DNA of 32,424 bases. It comes from an uncultured Desulfuromonadales bacterium. Its GTDB lineage: Bacteria > Desulfobacterota > Desulfuromonadia > Desulfuromonadales > Trichloromonadaceae. Below the pieces are notes generated by a model, which saw only the letters and a list, made by a program, of their open reading frames with translations, did no database searches and was not told where the DNA came from. Below, one piece after another: positions 1-12,953 of the stretch. The translations under genes were made by a program, and so were the position numbers. Where the stretch lies: positions 1-32,424 of the forward strand of contig CALZIZ010000080.1 of the NCBI GenBank assembly GCA_945787465.1, read 5' to 3'. Numbering within the stretch: the first letter of the stretch is position 1; each line of letters begins with the position of its first letter.

Positions 1-489
1 ATCCCCATGAACCTGGGGCAGATGAACGGGGAGATGCTCTGCCAAAAAGATGCTTTTCTCTGTGCCGCTTTCGGCACCGGGGTGAACATCGCCTTTCAGC
101 GCAAGCTGGGGGCCGGATTTTTCGGCGGAGAAGGGTTTATCCTGCAGCGCCTGCAGGGCGACGGCATGGCATTCGTTCACGCCAGCGGCACAATAATTGA
201 AAAAGAATTGCGTGGTGAAACCCTGCGCGTTGATACCGGATGTCTTGTCGCTTTCGAGCCGACGGTCGACTATGATATCGAACGGGCCGGCAGCTTAAAA
301 AGCATGTTTTTCGGTGGCGAGGGCCTGTTCCTGGCTTCCCTGCGCGGTCATGGCCGGGTCTGGTTGCAGAGCCTGCCCTTCAGTCGGTTAGCCGACCGAA
401 TTCTGGCCCATGCGCCTTCGGCAGGAGGCAGCGACCGAGGCGAAGGATCGGTTCTCGGTGGGTTGGGACGGATGCTTGACGGCAACTGA
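1..489 (+). CDS. AIM24/TIGR00266-family protein, C-terminal part (5' end outside window)
   Basis: Frame is open to base 1. The Gly-rich repeats [16 protein letters not shown] and [32 protein letters not shown] are typical of this family. Confidence 0.8.
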   Translation: MPMNLGQMNGEMLCQKDAFLCAAFGTGVNIAFQRKLGAGFFGGEGFILQRLQGDGMAFVHASGTIIEKELRGETLRVDTGCLVAFEPTVDYDIERAGSLKSMFFGGEGLFLASLRGHGRVWLQSLPFSRLADRILAHAPSAGGSDRGEGSVLGGLGRMLDGN

Positions 490-761
490 TTCTAGTACAG
501 ACGGGCGAAAGTCCGTTGCTGGATTCGGTCGCCGCTGCATCCCGACCCGCTGCGTTGCTCGGCGGTTGAATATGGCTCAATATTCTCCGGGTTCTCGGGG
601 GGTGGCACGGGGGCGGGGCTTGTTCAAGAATGACCTGTTGTTTGAAGATCCTTATGCTATACTGGATCTACTCCATGAACCTGAGACCTGTTAACCGGTA
701 TGCTCCAGGCTGAAGCATTGGGCCGGCTTGAGGGCAGACCCTGACGGCAGAAGGAGGAACT

Positions 762-980
762 ATGTCTGAGATGTTCAAAGGTGCAGAAAATCCTGAAATG
801 GGCGCTAACATGGACCAAAACCTCGAGCGACTGGATGTCGATCTGGAGATCATGGAGAAACACGCTGCTGATCTGGCGCGCGCCGAGCAGAATATTCAGG
901 AAGAAATGCGGAAGTGGGACCGCGAATACAAGGACGCCAAATTTCATAGTGTCCCCAAACCCCGCAAGCACCTGCGTTGA
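762..980 (+). CDS. small charged, helical hypothetical protein (72 aa)
   Basis: Strong RBS (agaaggaggaactATG) and a terminator hairpin just downstream (1009-1037). Confidence 0.65.
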   Translation: MSEMFKGAENPEMGANMDQNLERLDVDLEIMEKHAADLARAEQNIQEEMRKWDREYKDAKFHSVPKPRKHLR

Positions 981-1008
981 TCATTAAATAAACAATAAAA
1001 TTGAAAAA

Positions 1009-1037
1009 TGGGTGCCTCCAGGGGCACCCATTTTTTT
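1009..1037 (+). terminator. rho-independent terminator
   Basis: aatgGGTGCCtccaGGGGCACCCattttttt hairpin plus T-tract. Confidence 0.85.
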
Positions 1038-1183
1038 CTAGTTTTTTCCATGATCAGTGGAGACGGAGGCGCTGTTCGTGCAATAAACCGAATTTGCCCT
1101 TGCCGCTATTATGAATATGATCTAAACTATCCGACAATTTTTTTTTCTTAGCAACCAACCAGTTTTATGGAGAAGGAGCAGTA

Positions 1184-2125
1184 ATGGGCGAACCGGGACA
1201 AACGAAATTTCAGACTGGCTTACGGCGTTATCTTCGCGAAATGGAAGTGGATCGGGATCTCACCCGGCTGATTTGTGAAATTGCCAATGCCTCCAAATAC
1301 ATCATCAACTCCATTCGCACCGGTGACCTTGGGGTTGCGGGAACCTCTAACCTTTACGGCGAGGATCAGTTGGCCCTCGACGTATTGTCTGATCGTATCA
1401 TTCGCAAGCGCCTCTCCCATTCCGGGGTGGTGGCCAATATGGTTTCTGAGGAAACCCCCGAAATTGTTTCAGTCTCTACAGATGTTGAGGGTAAGTATTC
1501 GGTGGCTTTTGATCCCCTTGACGGTTCGTCCCTGGTCGACGTCAACCTTGCTGTGGGGACCATCGTTTCAATTTATGAAGGCGGCAATGTTCTGCAGCCC
1601 GGTCGCAATCAGGTCGCCGCCATGTATATCCTCTACGGGCCGCGTACCACTCTGGTCTATTCAAGCGGAGATGGTGTGCACGAATTTGCCATGAACCAGC
1701 TGATGGAATACACCCTGGTTCAGGAGAATCTCCAGATGGCTCCCAAAGGAACCATTTATTCTCCCGGCGGTCAGCGTAATCTCTACACCCCCGGTATCGA
1801 GAAGTTCGTCAGTTACATGGAGCAAAACGGGGCGAAACTTCGCTATAGCGGCGGGTTTGTCCCGGATATCAACCAGATCCTGGTCAAAGGCCAGGGGGTT
1901 TTCATGTACCCCCACCTTCAGGACAAGCCCATGGGGAAACTCAGGGTGCTTTATGAATTGAATCCCATGGCCTATCTGATTGAGCAGGCCGGTGGCGCCG
2001 CATCGACCGGTCGTGGGCGCATTCTCGACCTGGAGCCTCAGGGTATTGATGATCGTGCGCCGGTATTTATCGGCAGCAAAGAGGATGTGGCTATGGCCGA
2101 AAGATTTATTGCCGAGGCCGGTTGA
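1184..2125 (+). CDS. fbp: class I fructose-1,6-bisphosphatase
   Basis: Motifs GEDQLALDVLSD, SEE, FDPLDGSSLVDVNLAVGTI, KLRVLYELNPMAYLIEQAGG; RBS gagaaggag. Confidence 0.95.
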   Translation: MGEPGQTKFQTGLRRYLREMEVDRDLTRLICEIANASKYIINSIRTGDLGVAGTSNLYGEDQLALDVLSDRIIRKRLSHSGVVANMVSEETPEIVSVSTDVEGKYSVAFDPLDGSSLVDVNLAVGTIVSIYEGGNVLQPGRNQVAAMYILYGPRTTLVYSSGDGVHEFAMNQLMEYTLVQENLQMAPKGTIYSPGGQRNLYTPGIEKFVSYMEQNGAKLRYSGGFVPDINQILVKGQGVFMYPHLQDKPMGKLRVLYELNPMAYLIEQAGGAASTGRGRILDLEPQGIDDRAPVFIGSKEDVAMAERFIAEAG

Positions 2126-2146
2126 TAACAGTTTATCCACATGACA

Positions 2147-2184
2147 AAAAAAGCCCGGCAGCGAATCGCTGCCGGGCTTTTTTG
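2147..2184. terminator. bidirectional terminator between convergent fbp and korC
   Basis: aaaaaaaGCCCGGCAGCgaatcGCTGCCGGGCtttttt. Confidence 0.9.
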
Positions 2185-2205
2185 TCAGGCGACTGTAAAG
2201 CTCGA

Positions 2206-2751
2206 TTAGAGCAGAGCCTTGACCTTTTCAAAGCCGAGGTTGTAGGCCTTCTCGTTTAGCTCGAGGAAAGCCTCGGGAACCTTGGCCAGAACGGCCTTGA
2301 GGCCGGTCTCGCGAGAGACCACCCCGGTTAGGGCGATCATGGCGCCGAGGGCCACCACATTGGCGACGATCTCACGGCCAAGCTCGTCCTTAGCGGTGCG
2401 CATGATCGGCATCTTGTAGAGCTTGAACTCCCCTTCGGGGGGGGTGGGCACGAAATCAGCGTCCACCAGCAGAACGCCGCCGGCTTTGATGCCGTTGGCA
2501 TACTTGTCGGCGCTTTCCTGGGTCATGGCCAGGCAAGCGTCAACAATGGTCGCCTTGGGGTAGTCAATGGGGGTATCCGAGATGATAACCTCGGATTTTG
2601 AGGCACCACCGCGGGCCTCAGGGCCGTAGCTCTGGGACTGAACCGCGTACTTTGTCTCAATGATGGAGGCCGCTTCGGCCAGGATGATTCCGGCGGTGAT
2701 CAGACCCTGACCACCGGCGCCGGAAAATCGAATCTCATATCTTTCAGCCAT
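2206..2751 (-). CDS. korC: 2-oxoglutarate:ferredoxin oxidoreductase gamma subunit
   Basis: RFSGAGGQGLITAGIILAEAA and SYGPEARGGASKSEVIIS are diagnostic of OFOR gamma; in order with A, B and D subunits. Confidence 0.9.
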   Translation of the reverse strand: MAERYEIRFSGAGGQGLITAGIILAEAASIIETKYAVQSQSYGPEARGGASKSEVIISDTPIDYPKATIVDACLAMTQESADKYANGIKAGGVLLVDADFVPTPPEGEFKLYKMPIMRTAKDELGREIVANVVALGAMIALTGVVSRETGLKAVLAKVPEAFLELNEKAYNLGFEKVKALL

Positions 2752-2785
2752 CGATTTGTTCTCCTTGTTCGCTGGATTGTCAGAA

Positions 2786-3601
2786 TCAGGCGCCTTTGGC
2801 CTTGGCGATAACCTGGGCGTACTGCTCAGTGTACTCGGGCTTATCTTCCTTGTACAATACGCCAGTCAGGACCTTGCCCTCGAGCTGCTCGGCGGTCATC
2901 TTGGAGGCCGCGGCCACGGGGACAGCGATATCCTTGAGGCGCTTCATCATGTCGACAACGCTGCGGAACTTGTTACGGCGACCGTAGGTGGTGGGGCAGT
3001 CGTCGAGAACCTCGATGACGGAAATGCCCTTGTGCTTGATACCTTCTGCGATCAGCTTGTCGATCTGAGTGGCGTGGAAGGCGGTGGTACGGGCCACAAA
3101 GGTGGCACCGGCGCCGATGGCCAGCTTGCTGATGTCGAAGGTGGGGTCGGGGTTGCCGTAGACGGTGGTTGAAGCCTTGGCACCGGTGGGGGTGCAGGGC
3201 GAGAACTGACCGCCGGTCATGCCGTAGATGCTGTTGTTGAAGATGACATAGGTCATGTCGATGTTACGGCGGCAGGCGTGGATGAAGTGGTTACCGCCGA
3301 TGGCAGTACCGTCGCCGTCGCCGCCGACGCAGATCACATTCATCTCGGGCTTGGCCATCTTGACGCCGGTTGCAAAAGCGGCAGCACGGCCATGAGCGGT
3401 GTGCAGGGTGTTGAAATCGACATAGCCGGGCAGACGGCTGGCGCAACCGATACCGGAAACGATAGCGGTATTGTCTTTGTCCAGACCGCAGATGTCGATG
3501 GCCCGGATCAGGCCCTTCATCGCGATGCCGTGGCCACAGCCGGGGCACCAGATGTGGGGCAGCTTCCCGGGACGCAAATATTTATCGTAATCGAAAGCCA
3601 T
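2786..3601 (-). CDS. korB: 2-oxoglutarate:ferredoxin oxidoreductase beta subunit (TPP-binding)
   Basis: HIWCPGCGHGI, GIGCASRLPGY, GGDGDGTAIGGNHFIHACRRN. Start chosen at MAFDYDKYLRPGK rather than the longer upstream ORF start. Confidence 0.92.
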   Translation of the reverse strand: MAFDYDKYLRPGKLPHIWCPGCGHGIAMKGLIRAIDICGLDKDNTAIVSGIGCASRLPGYVDFNTLHTAHGRAAAFATGVKMAKPEMNVICVGGDGDGTAIGGNHFIHACRRNIDMTYVIFNNSIYGMTGGQFSPCTPTGAKASTTVYGNPDPTFDISKLAIGAGATFVARTTAFHATQIDKLIAEGIKHKGISVIEVLDDCPTTYGRRNKFRSVVDMMKRLKDIAVPVAAASKMTAEQLEGKVLTGVLYKEDKPEYTEQYAQVIAKAKGA

Positions 3602-3602
3602 G

Positions 3603-4736
3603 TTACTTAACCTCCTTGACTTTGTCCATGATCTGGCCGGGATTGATCGGCTCACCGTCGACGCGGCCGATGTGGACGACATCGCTGTCGCCCTTGACCA
3701 CACGCTCGACCTCGAGGTTCATCTGACCAAGGTTCATCTCGGGAACGATGATCGCTTTGGCCTGTTTGCCGAGCTCTGCAACGCGCTTCTCAGGGAAGGG
3801 CCAGAGGGTGATGGGACGGAACAGGCCGGCCTTGACGCCCTCTTTGCGCAGTTCGTTGACTGCGTAACGGGCCGAGCGGGCGGTCGAACCGTAGGCGAAG
3901 ATAATCACTTCGGCATCCTCGGTGAGGTATTCCTCGTTCAGCTCGATATCGGCCTGGGCACCGTCAACCTTGCGGATCTGCCGGCGCTGCTCGTCGTCAA
4001 CCAAGCTGGCCTTGGTTGTCGGGAAACCATCCTCGGCCTTGTTCAGACCTGTGACGTGAAAACGGTAACCCGAGCCGAAAGCGGCCAGGGGCGGAACATC
4101 ACCGAAGGAGGTGTCGAAGGGCTTGTAGTCTTCGGGGCCGACACTGGGAGTAGTGCGGTCGATGACTTCGAGGTCACCGGGCTCGGGGAACTCGATGCGC
4201 TCACGGCTGTGACCGACGATCTCATCATAGAGAACCTGGACGGGCATGCGGTACTTTTCGGCCAGGTTGAAGGCGCGAACCGTTTCGGAGAAAATCTCCT
4301 GGCAGGAGGAGGGCACCAGGGCGATAGCGGCATGGTCACCGTGAGTCCCCCATTTGGCCTGCTGTACATCGGACTGGCCGGGGCCGGTAGGCATACCGGT
4401 CGAGGGGCCGCCACGCATGACGTTGATGATGACGCAGGGAACTTCGGCAATACAGGCATAGCCGATCAGTTCCTGCTTGAGGGAGACACCGGGACCGGAA
4501 GTCGCGGTCAGGCACTTGGAACCGGTCAGAGAGGCACCGATGACCGAAGCCATGGCGGCGATCTCGTCTTCCATCTGAATGAATTTGCCACCGACCTTGG
4601 GAAGTTCAACGGACAATACTTCCGCAACTTCAGTCGAGGGGGTGATGGGGTAACCACCGAAGAAATTGCAACCGGCGTATAAGGCACCTTGGGCGCAAGC
4701 TTCGTTCCCCTGGAGCAGAGCAACTTTTTTAGCCAC
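3603..4736 (-). CDS. korA: 2-oxoglutarate:ferredoxin oxidoreductase alpha subunit
   Basis: QGNEACAQGALYAGCNFFGGYPITPSTEVAE, MEDEIAAMASVIGASLTGSKCLTATSGPGVSLKQE; RBS at ATG. Confidence 0.93.
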   Translation of the reverse strand: MAKKVALLQGNEACAQGALYAGCNFFGGYPITPSTEVAEVLSVELPKVGGKFIQMEDEIAAMASVIGASLTGSKCLTATSGPGVSLKQELIGYACIAEVPCVIINVMRGGPSTGMPTGPGQSDVQQAKWGTHGDHAAIALVPSSCQEIFSETVRAFNLAEKYRMPVQVLYDEIVGHSRERIEFPEPGDLEVIDRTTPSVGPEDYKPFDTSFGDVPPLAAFGSGYRFHVTGLNKAEDGFPTTKASLVDDEQRRQIRKVDGAQADIELNEEYLTEDAEVIIFAYGSTARSARYAVNELRKEGVKAGLFRPITLWPFPEKRVAELGKQAKAIIVPEMNLGQMNLEVERVVKGDSDVVHIGRVDGEPINPGQIMDKVKEVK

Positions 4737-4758
4737 GTAACCGACCTCCTATGAAAAA

Positions 4759-4956
4759 TTACTTCTTGTGAACCTTGATGGCAAAATCAGGGCAGCGAAG
4801 CTCGCACTGCATACAAGCGATGCAGGCTTCGGGCTTGGCGACCTTGACAACGAATGCATCCATCTCCAGGACCTTTGTGGGGCAGAACTCAGCGCAGATG
4901 CTGCAGCCCTTGCAGTACCTCTCGATGACTTCTACTTCCGCTTTCGCACTGCTCAT
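4759..4956 (-). CDS. korD: 2x[4Fe-4S] ferredoxin subunit of 2-oxoglutarate oxidoreductase
   Basis: CKGCSICAEFCP and CIACMQCELRCP cluster motifs; first gene of korDABC. Confidence 0.92.
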   Translation of the reverse strand: MSSAKAEVEVIERYCKGCSICAEFCPTKVLEMDAFVVKVAKPEACIACMQCELRCPDFAIKVHKK

Positions 4957-5051
4957 TACCGTCTGTCTCCTTTAGTTGGTGTAACCGTATCCAACGGCGT
5001 TATAAAACGGCGAAATATTATCACATCTGGCGGAGGAGCGCCAGAAAATTG

Positions 5052-5066
5052 TGTATACAATGTACA
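5052..5066 (-). promoter_or_regulatory. degenerate copy of TGTATAC-N-GTATACA operator upstream of korD
   Basis: TGTATACAATGTACA: 13 of 15 positions match the icd/mdh palindrome. Confidence 0.5.
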
Positions 5067-5110
5067 ATTTCAGTGGGATTAAAAAGGCAAGACCGAAAAT
5101 CAACTGCCAC

Positions 5111-5144
5111 AAAAAAAGGGCAATGTCGCCATTGCCCTTTTTTT
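5111..5144. terminator. terminator downstream of mdh
   Basis: aaaaaaaGGGCAATgtcgccATTGCCCtttttttg. Confidence 0.85.
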
Positions 5145-5168
5145 GTTCCAGCAACCAGGTCCTGGCTC

Positions 5169-6137
<969 letters not shown>

Positions 6138-6221
6138 TTACACAGGTAGTTTCGCCGACCGTAATATAGGCTGGCACGGATATGACCATGTTTCGATCAA
6201 AACGATCAATGCAGATAGCGG

Positions 6222-6236
6222 TGTATACAGTATACA
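6222..6236 (-). promoter_or_regulatory. perfect TGTATAC-A-GTATACA palindrome at mdh promoter
   Basis: 15-bp palindrome covering a -10-like TATACT; TTGACA (minus strand, 6255-6250) lies 15 nt upstream of TATACT. Confidence 0.7.
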
Positions 6237-6395
6237 AAAGTCTTTTGCCTGTCAAGAGCCTTTGCGTGATGGAGTAGTTTTATCTTATTAGACCGTACAG
6301 AACATCTGTCACCTGTTGGATTCATTAAGTTTGAACCGGAAAGGGACCCAGGTGTTCTTGTTGTTTGCCGGTTTGCCGGAGCTGCATAAAAAAGA

Positions 6396-6424
6396 AAAAA
6401 CCCGCCGTGTGGCGGGTTTTTTAT
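6396..6424. terminator. terminator hairpin
   Basis: aaaaaaCCCGCCgtgtGGCGGGttttttat. Confidence 0.75.
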
Positions 6425-6440
6425 AATCCAGGTTCAATAA

Positions 6441-6478
6441 AATAAAAGCTAAGGCAACGGATGTTGCCTTAGCTTTTA
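6441..6478 (-). terminator. terminator downstream of icd
   Basis: aaaaGCTAAGGCAACggatGTTGCCTTAGCtttt adjacent to icd stop. Confidence 0.8.
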
Positions 6479-6490
6479 TCTGCTATGCCT

Positions 6491-8815
<2,325 letters not shown>

Positions 8816-8899
8816 CTAAACGTAGGGGCCCTTTGGATGGCGCGCCTGTATTTCAGGTTGGTCGGCCGTTTTTTTGGCAGGAATTCAGCCTCTGAAATG

Positions 8900-8914
8900 T
8901 GTATACAGTATACA
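8900..8914 (-). promoter_or_regulatory. perfect TGTATAC-A-GTATACA palindrome at icd promoter
   Basis: Identical 15-mer to the mdh site, with the same TTGACA-N15-TATACT arrangement on the minus strand (TTGACA at 8933-8928). Confidence 0.7.
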
Positions 8915-8943
8915 AAGCATTAGTTGGTGTCAAGAAAAAAGAA

Positions 8944-8968
8944 AGCCCCGGGGAGGCACTCCCCGGGG
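8944..8968 (-). terminator. terminator downstream of LysM lipoprotein gene
   Basis: CCCCGGGGAggcacTCCCCGGGG followed on the minus strand by a T-rich run. Confidence 0.75.
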
Positions 8969-8996
8969 TAATTTCAGGCGTGAAACAAACAGGTTT

Positions 8997-9695
8997 TTAA
9001 TTCGTCTGATCTCCGGTCGCATTCATAGGTGAATCGACGGGAAAAATGTCTGATTGACGCGCGGCTTTGCGGGCTTCGTCGATTTCGTGTTCGCTGAGTT
9101 GGCGGGGTATGGTGAGGACTTGTCCCTTGTAGACCCTGCGGGGATCTTTTATTTGATCTCGATTGGCCCGGTAAATCAGGGGCCAGAGCAAGGGGTCGAC
9201 ATAGATTTCTTTGCGCCCGGCGATGGTCCAGAGATTTTCATCGTCGCCGACCTCGTAATACCGAATGGGTGGCGGCGGTGGTTTCGGTTTGGGCGTTGGC
9301 CGCGGCTTGGGCTTGGATGGTGGCGGCGGTTTAGGCTTGGGTGTTGGTGGCCGTTGCGGTGCGAGGCGGGCCGCCTTGAGGGCTTCTTCCTGCAGTTTTT
9401 GCTCTTCAGAGAGACGATCCTGTTCTTCCCAGGCCATGAATTTGGCGCGATAGGCTCGGGAGGCGGCCCGGGGCAGAATCTCTCGGGCAAGGGAATATTT
9501 GCCGGTATTAAAGAGGTATTCGCCGTCTTTCAGGGCGTTGATTGCTGCCTGGTATTCCTCGGGGGCCAGGTCCTCTGCCCCTGAAGAATAGGCTTGGGCG
9601 ACGGCCTTGCGGGCAAGGTTCAGCTCCTCCCTGGGCGGGGAGGCGCAACCCCAGAGCAGAGTCAGGGTCAGCAGGGCGAGGAGAGGCTTGATCAT
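8997..9695 (-). CDS. LysM-domain lipoprotein with Pro/Lys-rich linker
   Basis: Lipobox-like LTLLWGCAS; linker PPTPKPKPPPPSKPKPRPTPKPKPPPPP; C-terminal LysM-like YYEVGDDENLWTIAGRKEIYVDPLLWPLIYRANRDQIKDPRRVYKGQVLTIP. Confidence 0.85.
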   Translation of the reverse strand: MIKPLLALLTLTLLWGCASPPREELNLARKAVAQAYSSGAEDLAPEEYQAAINALKDGEYLFNTGKYSLAREILPRAASRAYRAKFMAWEEQDRLSEEQKLQEEALKAARLAPQRPPTPKPKPPPPSKPKPRPTPKPKPPPPPIRYYEVGDDENLWTIAGRKEIYVDPLLWPLIYRANRDQIKDPRRVYKGQVLTIPRQLSEHEIDEARKAARQSDIFPVDSPMNATGDQTN

Positions 9696-9788
9696 ATATT
9701 AACCAGGATAGCCCAACGGCGTGGCGTTTAAAAAACGCAGGCGCGGCAGCCGGGGCCGCCGCGCTGAAGACAGAAAAAGCTCTACGTC

Positions 9789-11477
9789 TTAACCTTGCTT
9801 GGCGCGGGCCGCCAGGCGGATGGACAGCTCCTTGAGCTGTTTTTCATCCACCTCACCGGGGGCTTCAGACATAAGGCATGTGGCTTTCTGGGTTTTGGGA
9901 AAGGCGATGACATCGCGAATCGAATCGGATCCGGTCAGAATCATCACCAGGCGGTCGAGGCCAAAAGCGATGCCTCCGTGGGGGGGGGCTCCGAATTCGA
10001 GGGCATCGAGCAGAAAGCCGAACTTGGCCTGGGCCTCTTCCTCGTTGATTCCCAGCATGTTGAACATGCGGCTCTGGACCTGCTGGTCATGGATACGGAT
10101 GCTGCCCCCGCCGATTTCGGAGCCGTTGAGGACCAAGTCGTAAGCCTTGGCGCGCGCCTTGCCCGGTTCGCTGTCGAGCAGCTCGATATCCTCGTCAAGC
10201 GGAGCCGTAAAGGGGTGGTGGACCGCCACATGGCGGCGCTCCTCGCCGTCCCATTCGAGCAGGGGGAAGTCGGTGATCCAGGCGAAACGGTAGTCGCTCT
10301 TGTCGGCGAGACCGAGCTTCTGGCCGAGGTGGCCACGCAGGCGGCCGAGGGACTCATTGACCACCGAGGTTCTGTCGGCGCCGAACAGCAGCAGGTCGCC
10401 GACCTGTGCTTCGAGGGCCTGGTTGATGGCTGCCTTTTCTTCATCGGTGAAAAATTTGCCGATGGGCGACTGCCATCCTTCCTCGTTGACCTTGACGTAG
10501 GCAAGACCCTTGGCGCCGTAGATCTTGGTGAACTCCGTCAGGTCGTCCATCTCCTTACGGGAGAAACCGGAACAGCCCTTGGCATTGATCGCCTTGACAA
10601 CGCCCCCCTGGGAGACGGCGTCGGCGAAAACCTTGAAGCCGCAGCCTTCAACCAGCTCGGAGATTTTTTTCAGCTCAAGGCCGAAACGCAGATCAGGATT
10701 ATCGACCCCGTAGCGGTCCATGGCTTCGGCATAGGTCATGCGGGGCATGGGCAGAGTGAGTTCGACGTCGATTGTTTCTTTGAAAACCTTGGCGATCATC
10801 CCTTCCATGATCGAGATCACGTCATCGCGATCAACGAAACTCATCTCGCAGTCGATCTGGGTGAACTCGGGCTGGCGGTCGGCGCGCAAATCCTCATCGC
10901 GGAAACAGGGAACCAGGTAGTCGCGGGCCCCCTCGGGAGTGCTCTTGGTCAGCACCGGGGTCTCGATGTCGAGAAACCCCTGCTCGTCAAGGTAGTTTCG
11001 CACCGTGCGGGTGACCTTGTGGCGCAGGATCAGGTTCTGTTGAACATTGGTGCGACGCAGGTCGAGATAGCGGTGCTTAAGGCGCAGGTTCTCGGCGACG
11101 TCGGTAAATTCATCAAGCATGAAGGGCGGAGTCTTGGCCATGTTGAGCACCTTCAATTCACGGATCTCGACTTCGACTTCGCCGGTCTTCATTTTAGGGT
11201 TGACCGTCCCCTCGGGGCGGGGTGACACAACCCCCTTTATGGCGAGGACAAATTCGTTGCGCACGGCCTCCGCTTTTTTGTGGGCCGCGGGGTCGCGGTC
11301 AGGGTCCAGGGCCAACTGGATGATGCCGTCGCGATCGCGCAGGTCGATAAAAATCAGGCCACCGTGGTCCCTGCGGCGTTGCACCCAACCCATCAGGCAG
11401 ACGTCCTGGCCGATATTGGCGGCGGTTACCTGGCCGCAATAGTGGGTTCTTTTCCAGTCACCGAGCATGTCGTTCAA
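9789..11477 (-). CDS. aspS: aspartyl-tRNA synthetase, apparently lacking an internal block of about 35 residues
   Basis: Class II AspRS motifs [106 protein letters not shown] start at 11477 fits the GGAGGA spacing; the ORF-track ATG is at 11492. Confidence 0.92.
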   Translation of the reverse strand: MNDMLGDWKRTHYCGQVTAANIGQDVCLMGWVQRRRDHGGLIFIDLRDRDGIIQLALDPDRDPAAHKKAEAVRNEFVLAIKGVVSPRPEGTVNPKMKTGEVEVEIRELKVLNMAKTPPFMLDEFTDVAENLRLKHRYLDLRRTNVQQNLILRHKVTRTVRNYLDEQGFLDIETPVLTKSTPEGARDYLVPCFRDEDLRADRQPEFTQIDCEMSFVDRDDVISIMEGMIAKVFKETIDVELTLPMPRMTYAEAMDRYGVDNPDLRFGLELKKISELVEGCGFKVFADAVSQGGVVKAINAKGCSGFSRKEMDDLTEFTKIYGAKGLAYVKVNEEGWQSPIGKFFTDEEKAAINQALEAQVGDLLLFGADRTSVVNESLGRLRGHLGQKLGLADKSDYRFAWITDFPLLEWDGEERRHVAVHHPFTAPLDEDIELLDSEPGKARAKAYDLVLNGSEIGGGSIRIHDQQVQSRMFNMLGINEEEAQAKFGFLLDALEFGAPPHGGIAFGLDRLVMILTGSDSIRDVIAFPKTQKATCLMSEAPGEVDEKQLKELSIRLAARAKQG

Positions 11478-11535
11478 GAATATATCCTCCAAAAAATAGA
11501 AAAGTTTTATACAGCCTGAATCCCGTTTCGATAGC

Positions 11536-11556
11536 AGAGAACAAAATTTGTTCTCT
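11536..11556. promoter_or_regulatory. 21-bp perfect palindrome between hisS and aspS (operator or RNA hairpin)
   Basis: AGAGAACAAA-A-TTTGTTCTCT. Confidence 0.45.
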
Positions 11557-11631
11557 CGGGAGCCGGCAGAAGGCCGAAGTGATAATTATACAAACCCTTT
11601 TCGACCATCGTCAAGGGATATCCCCGTTCGC

Positions 11632-12891
11632 TCAGGCGCCGTCCCGTCGCTGCAGTAGAATTAATTCGATATCGGCCAGGGGCAGTTCCTCCTGGGTGCC
11701 GCCATCCATGTCGCGCAGCACCGCCACCTGGCGGGCCAGTTCGTTTTCACCAAGGATCAACACCTGCCGGGCGTTGAACTTTCCGGCGCGGCGCAGCTGG
11801 GACTTGAGGCTTTTGCCCTCGTAATCCATCTCGGCCTGCATGCCCTGGCGCTGCAGTCGGGACATGAGCACGAAGGCGAGCTGCGCGGCCTCTTCGCCCA
11901 TGGCGGCCAGAAAGAGTTCGGGGCGTGGGGGCTGAACGCGTTTTTCGCCAAGCATCAGCACCAGCCGCTCGACGCCCATGGCAAAGCCGATTCCTGGCAG
12001 GGCTGGGCCCCCCAGGTCGCGGATCAGTCCGTCGTAACGGCCCCCGGCCGCTACCGCATTCTGCGCCCCCAGGCTGCCGGTGACCATTTCGAAGGCGGTT
12101 TTGGTGTAATAGTCGAGGCCGCGAACCATCCGGTCATTGACCGAAAAATCGATCTGCAGATCCTTAAGGTGGCGTTGAACCGCCGAAAATTGGTCATCGC
12201 AGCTCCCGCACAGGTGTTGGAGCACCGAAGGGGCCTGCCCGGTGGCCTCCTTGCAGGCCGGAACCTTACAGTCGAGCACCCGCAGCGGGTTCGATTCGTA
12301 GCGTCGACGACAGTCCGCGCACAGCGCATCGAGCTTGGATTTCAGGTAATCGAGCAAGGCGTTCCGGTAGCCTGGACGACACTCGGGGCAGCCCAGCGAG
12401 TTGATCTGAAGAGCGACGTCCTCGATGCCCACGGCCTCGAAGTAGTGGGCGAGCATGGCCAGAACCTGGGCATCGATCTTTGGGTCTTCGACACCGATGG
12501 CCTCGACGCCGATCTGGTGAAATTGGCGGTACCGACCTTTCTGGGGGCGTTCGTAGCGAAACATGGGGCCGGTATAGAAAAGTTTGGCGACGGGATCCTG
12601 CGAATAAAGCTTGTTCTGGATGAAGGACCTCATCACCGGCGCGGTTCCCTCGGGGCGAAGGGTCAGGGAATTGCCGCTTTTGTCCTCGAAGGTGTACATT
12701 TCCTTTTCCACGATGTCCGTGGTTTCGCCGATTGAGCGGCAGAAAAGTTCGGTCTTTTCGACCACCGGGACGCGGATCTCGGAAAAGCCGTAGGCCTTGA
12801 AAATCTTGCGCGCCTGTTCTTCGAGGAACTGCCAGGTCTCAATGTCGCCCGGCAGGATATCATTCATGCCTTTAATGCCTGTAATACTCAA
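11632..12891 (-). CDS. hisS: histidyl-tRNA synthetase
   Basis: GIKGMNDILPGD, LRPEGTAPVMRSFIQ, FRYERPQKGRYRQFHQIGVEAIG, RGLDYYTKTAFE, GGRYDGLI, GIGFAMGVERLVL. Confidence 0.95.
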   Translation of the reverse strand: MSITGIKGMNDILPGDIETWQFLEEQARKIFKAYGFSEIRVPVVEKTELFCRSIGETTDIVEKEMYTFEDKSGNSLTLRPEGTAPVMRSFIQNKLYSQDPVAKLFYTGPMFRYERPQKGRYRQFHQIGVEAIGVEDPKIDAQVLAMLAHYFEAVGIEDVALQINSLGCPECRPGYRNALLDYLKSKLDALCADCRRRYESNPLRVLDCKVPACKEATGQAPSVLQHLCGSCDDQFSAVQRHLKDLQIDFSVNDRMVRGLDYYTKTAFEMVTGSLGAQNAVAAGGRYDGLIRDLGGPALPGIGFAMGVERLVLMLGEKRVQPPRPELFLAAMGEEAAQLAFVLMSRLQRQGMQAEMDYEGKSLKSQLRRAGKFNARQVLILGENELARQVAVLRDMDGGTQEELPLADIELILLQRRDGA

Positions 12892-12953
12892 CTGATTTTA
12901 CCTCACCTTGATTAGATTGTTTGCAACCGGCGCAGGAGTGTCGGTTGCTTGAT

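Noticed and set aside
380-580. 66-aa minus-strand ORF overlapping the AIM24 3' end, and the spacer to 760
   Set aside because: No RBS or family signature; at most a dispersed intergenic repeat, which cannot be judged from one copy.
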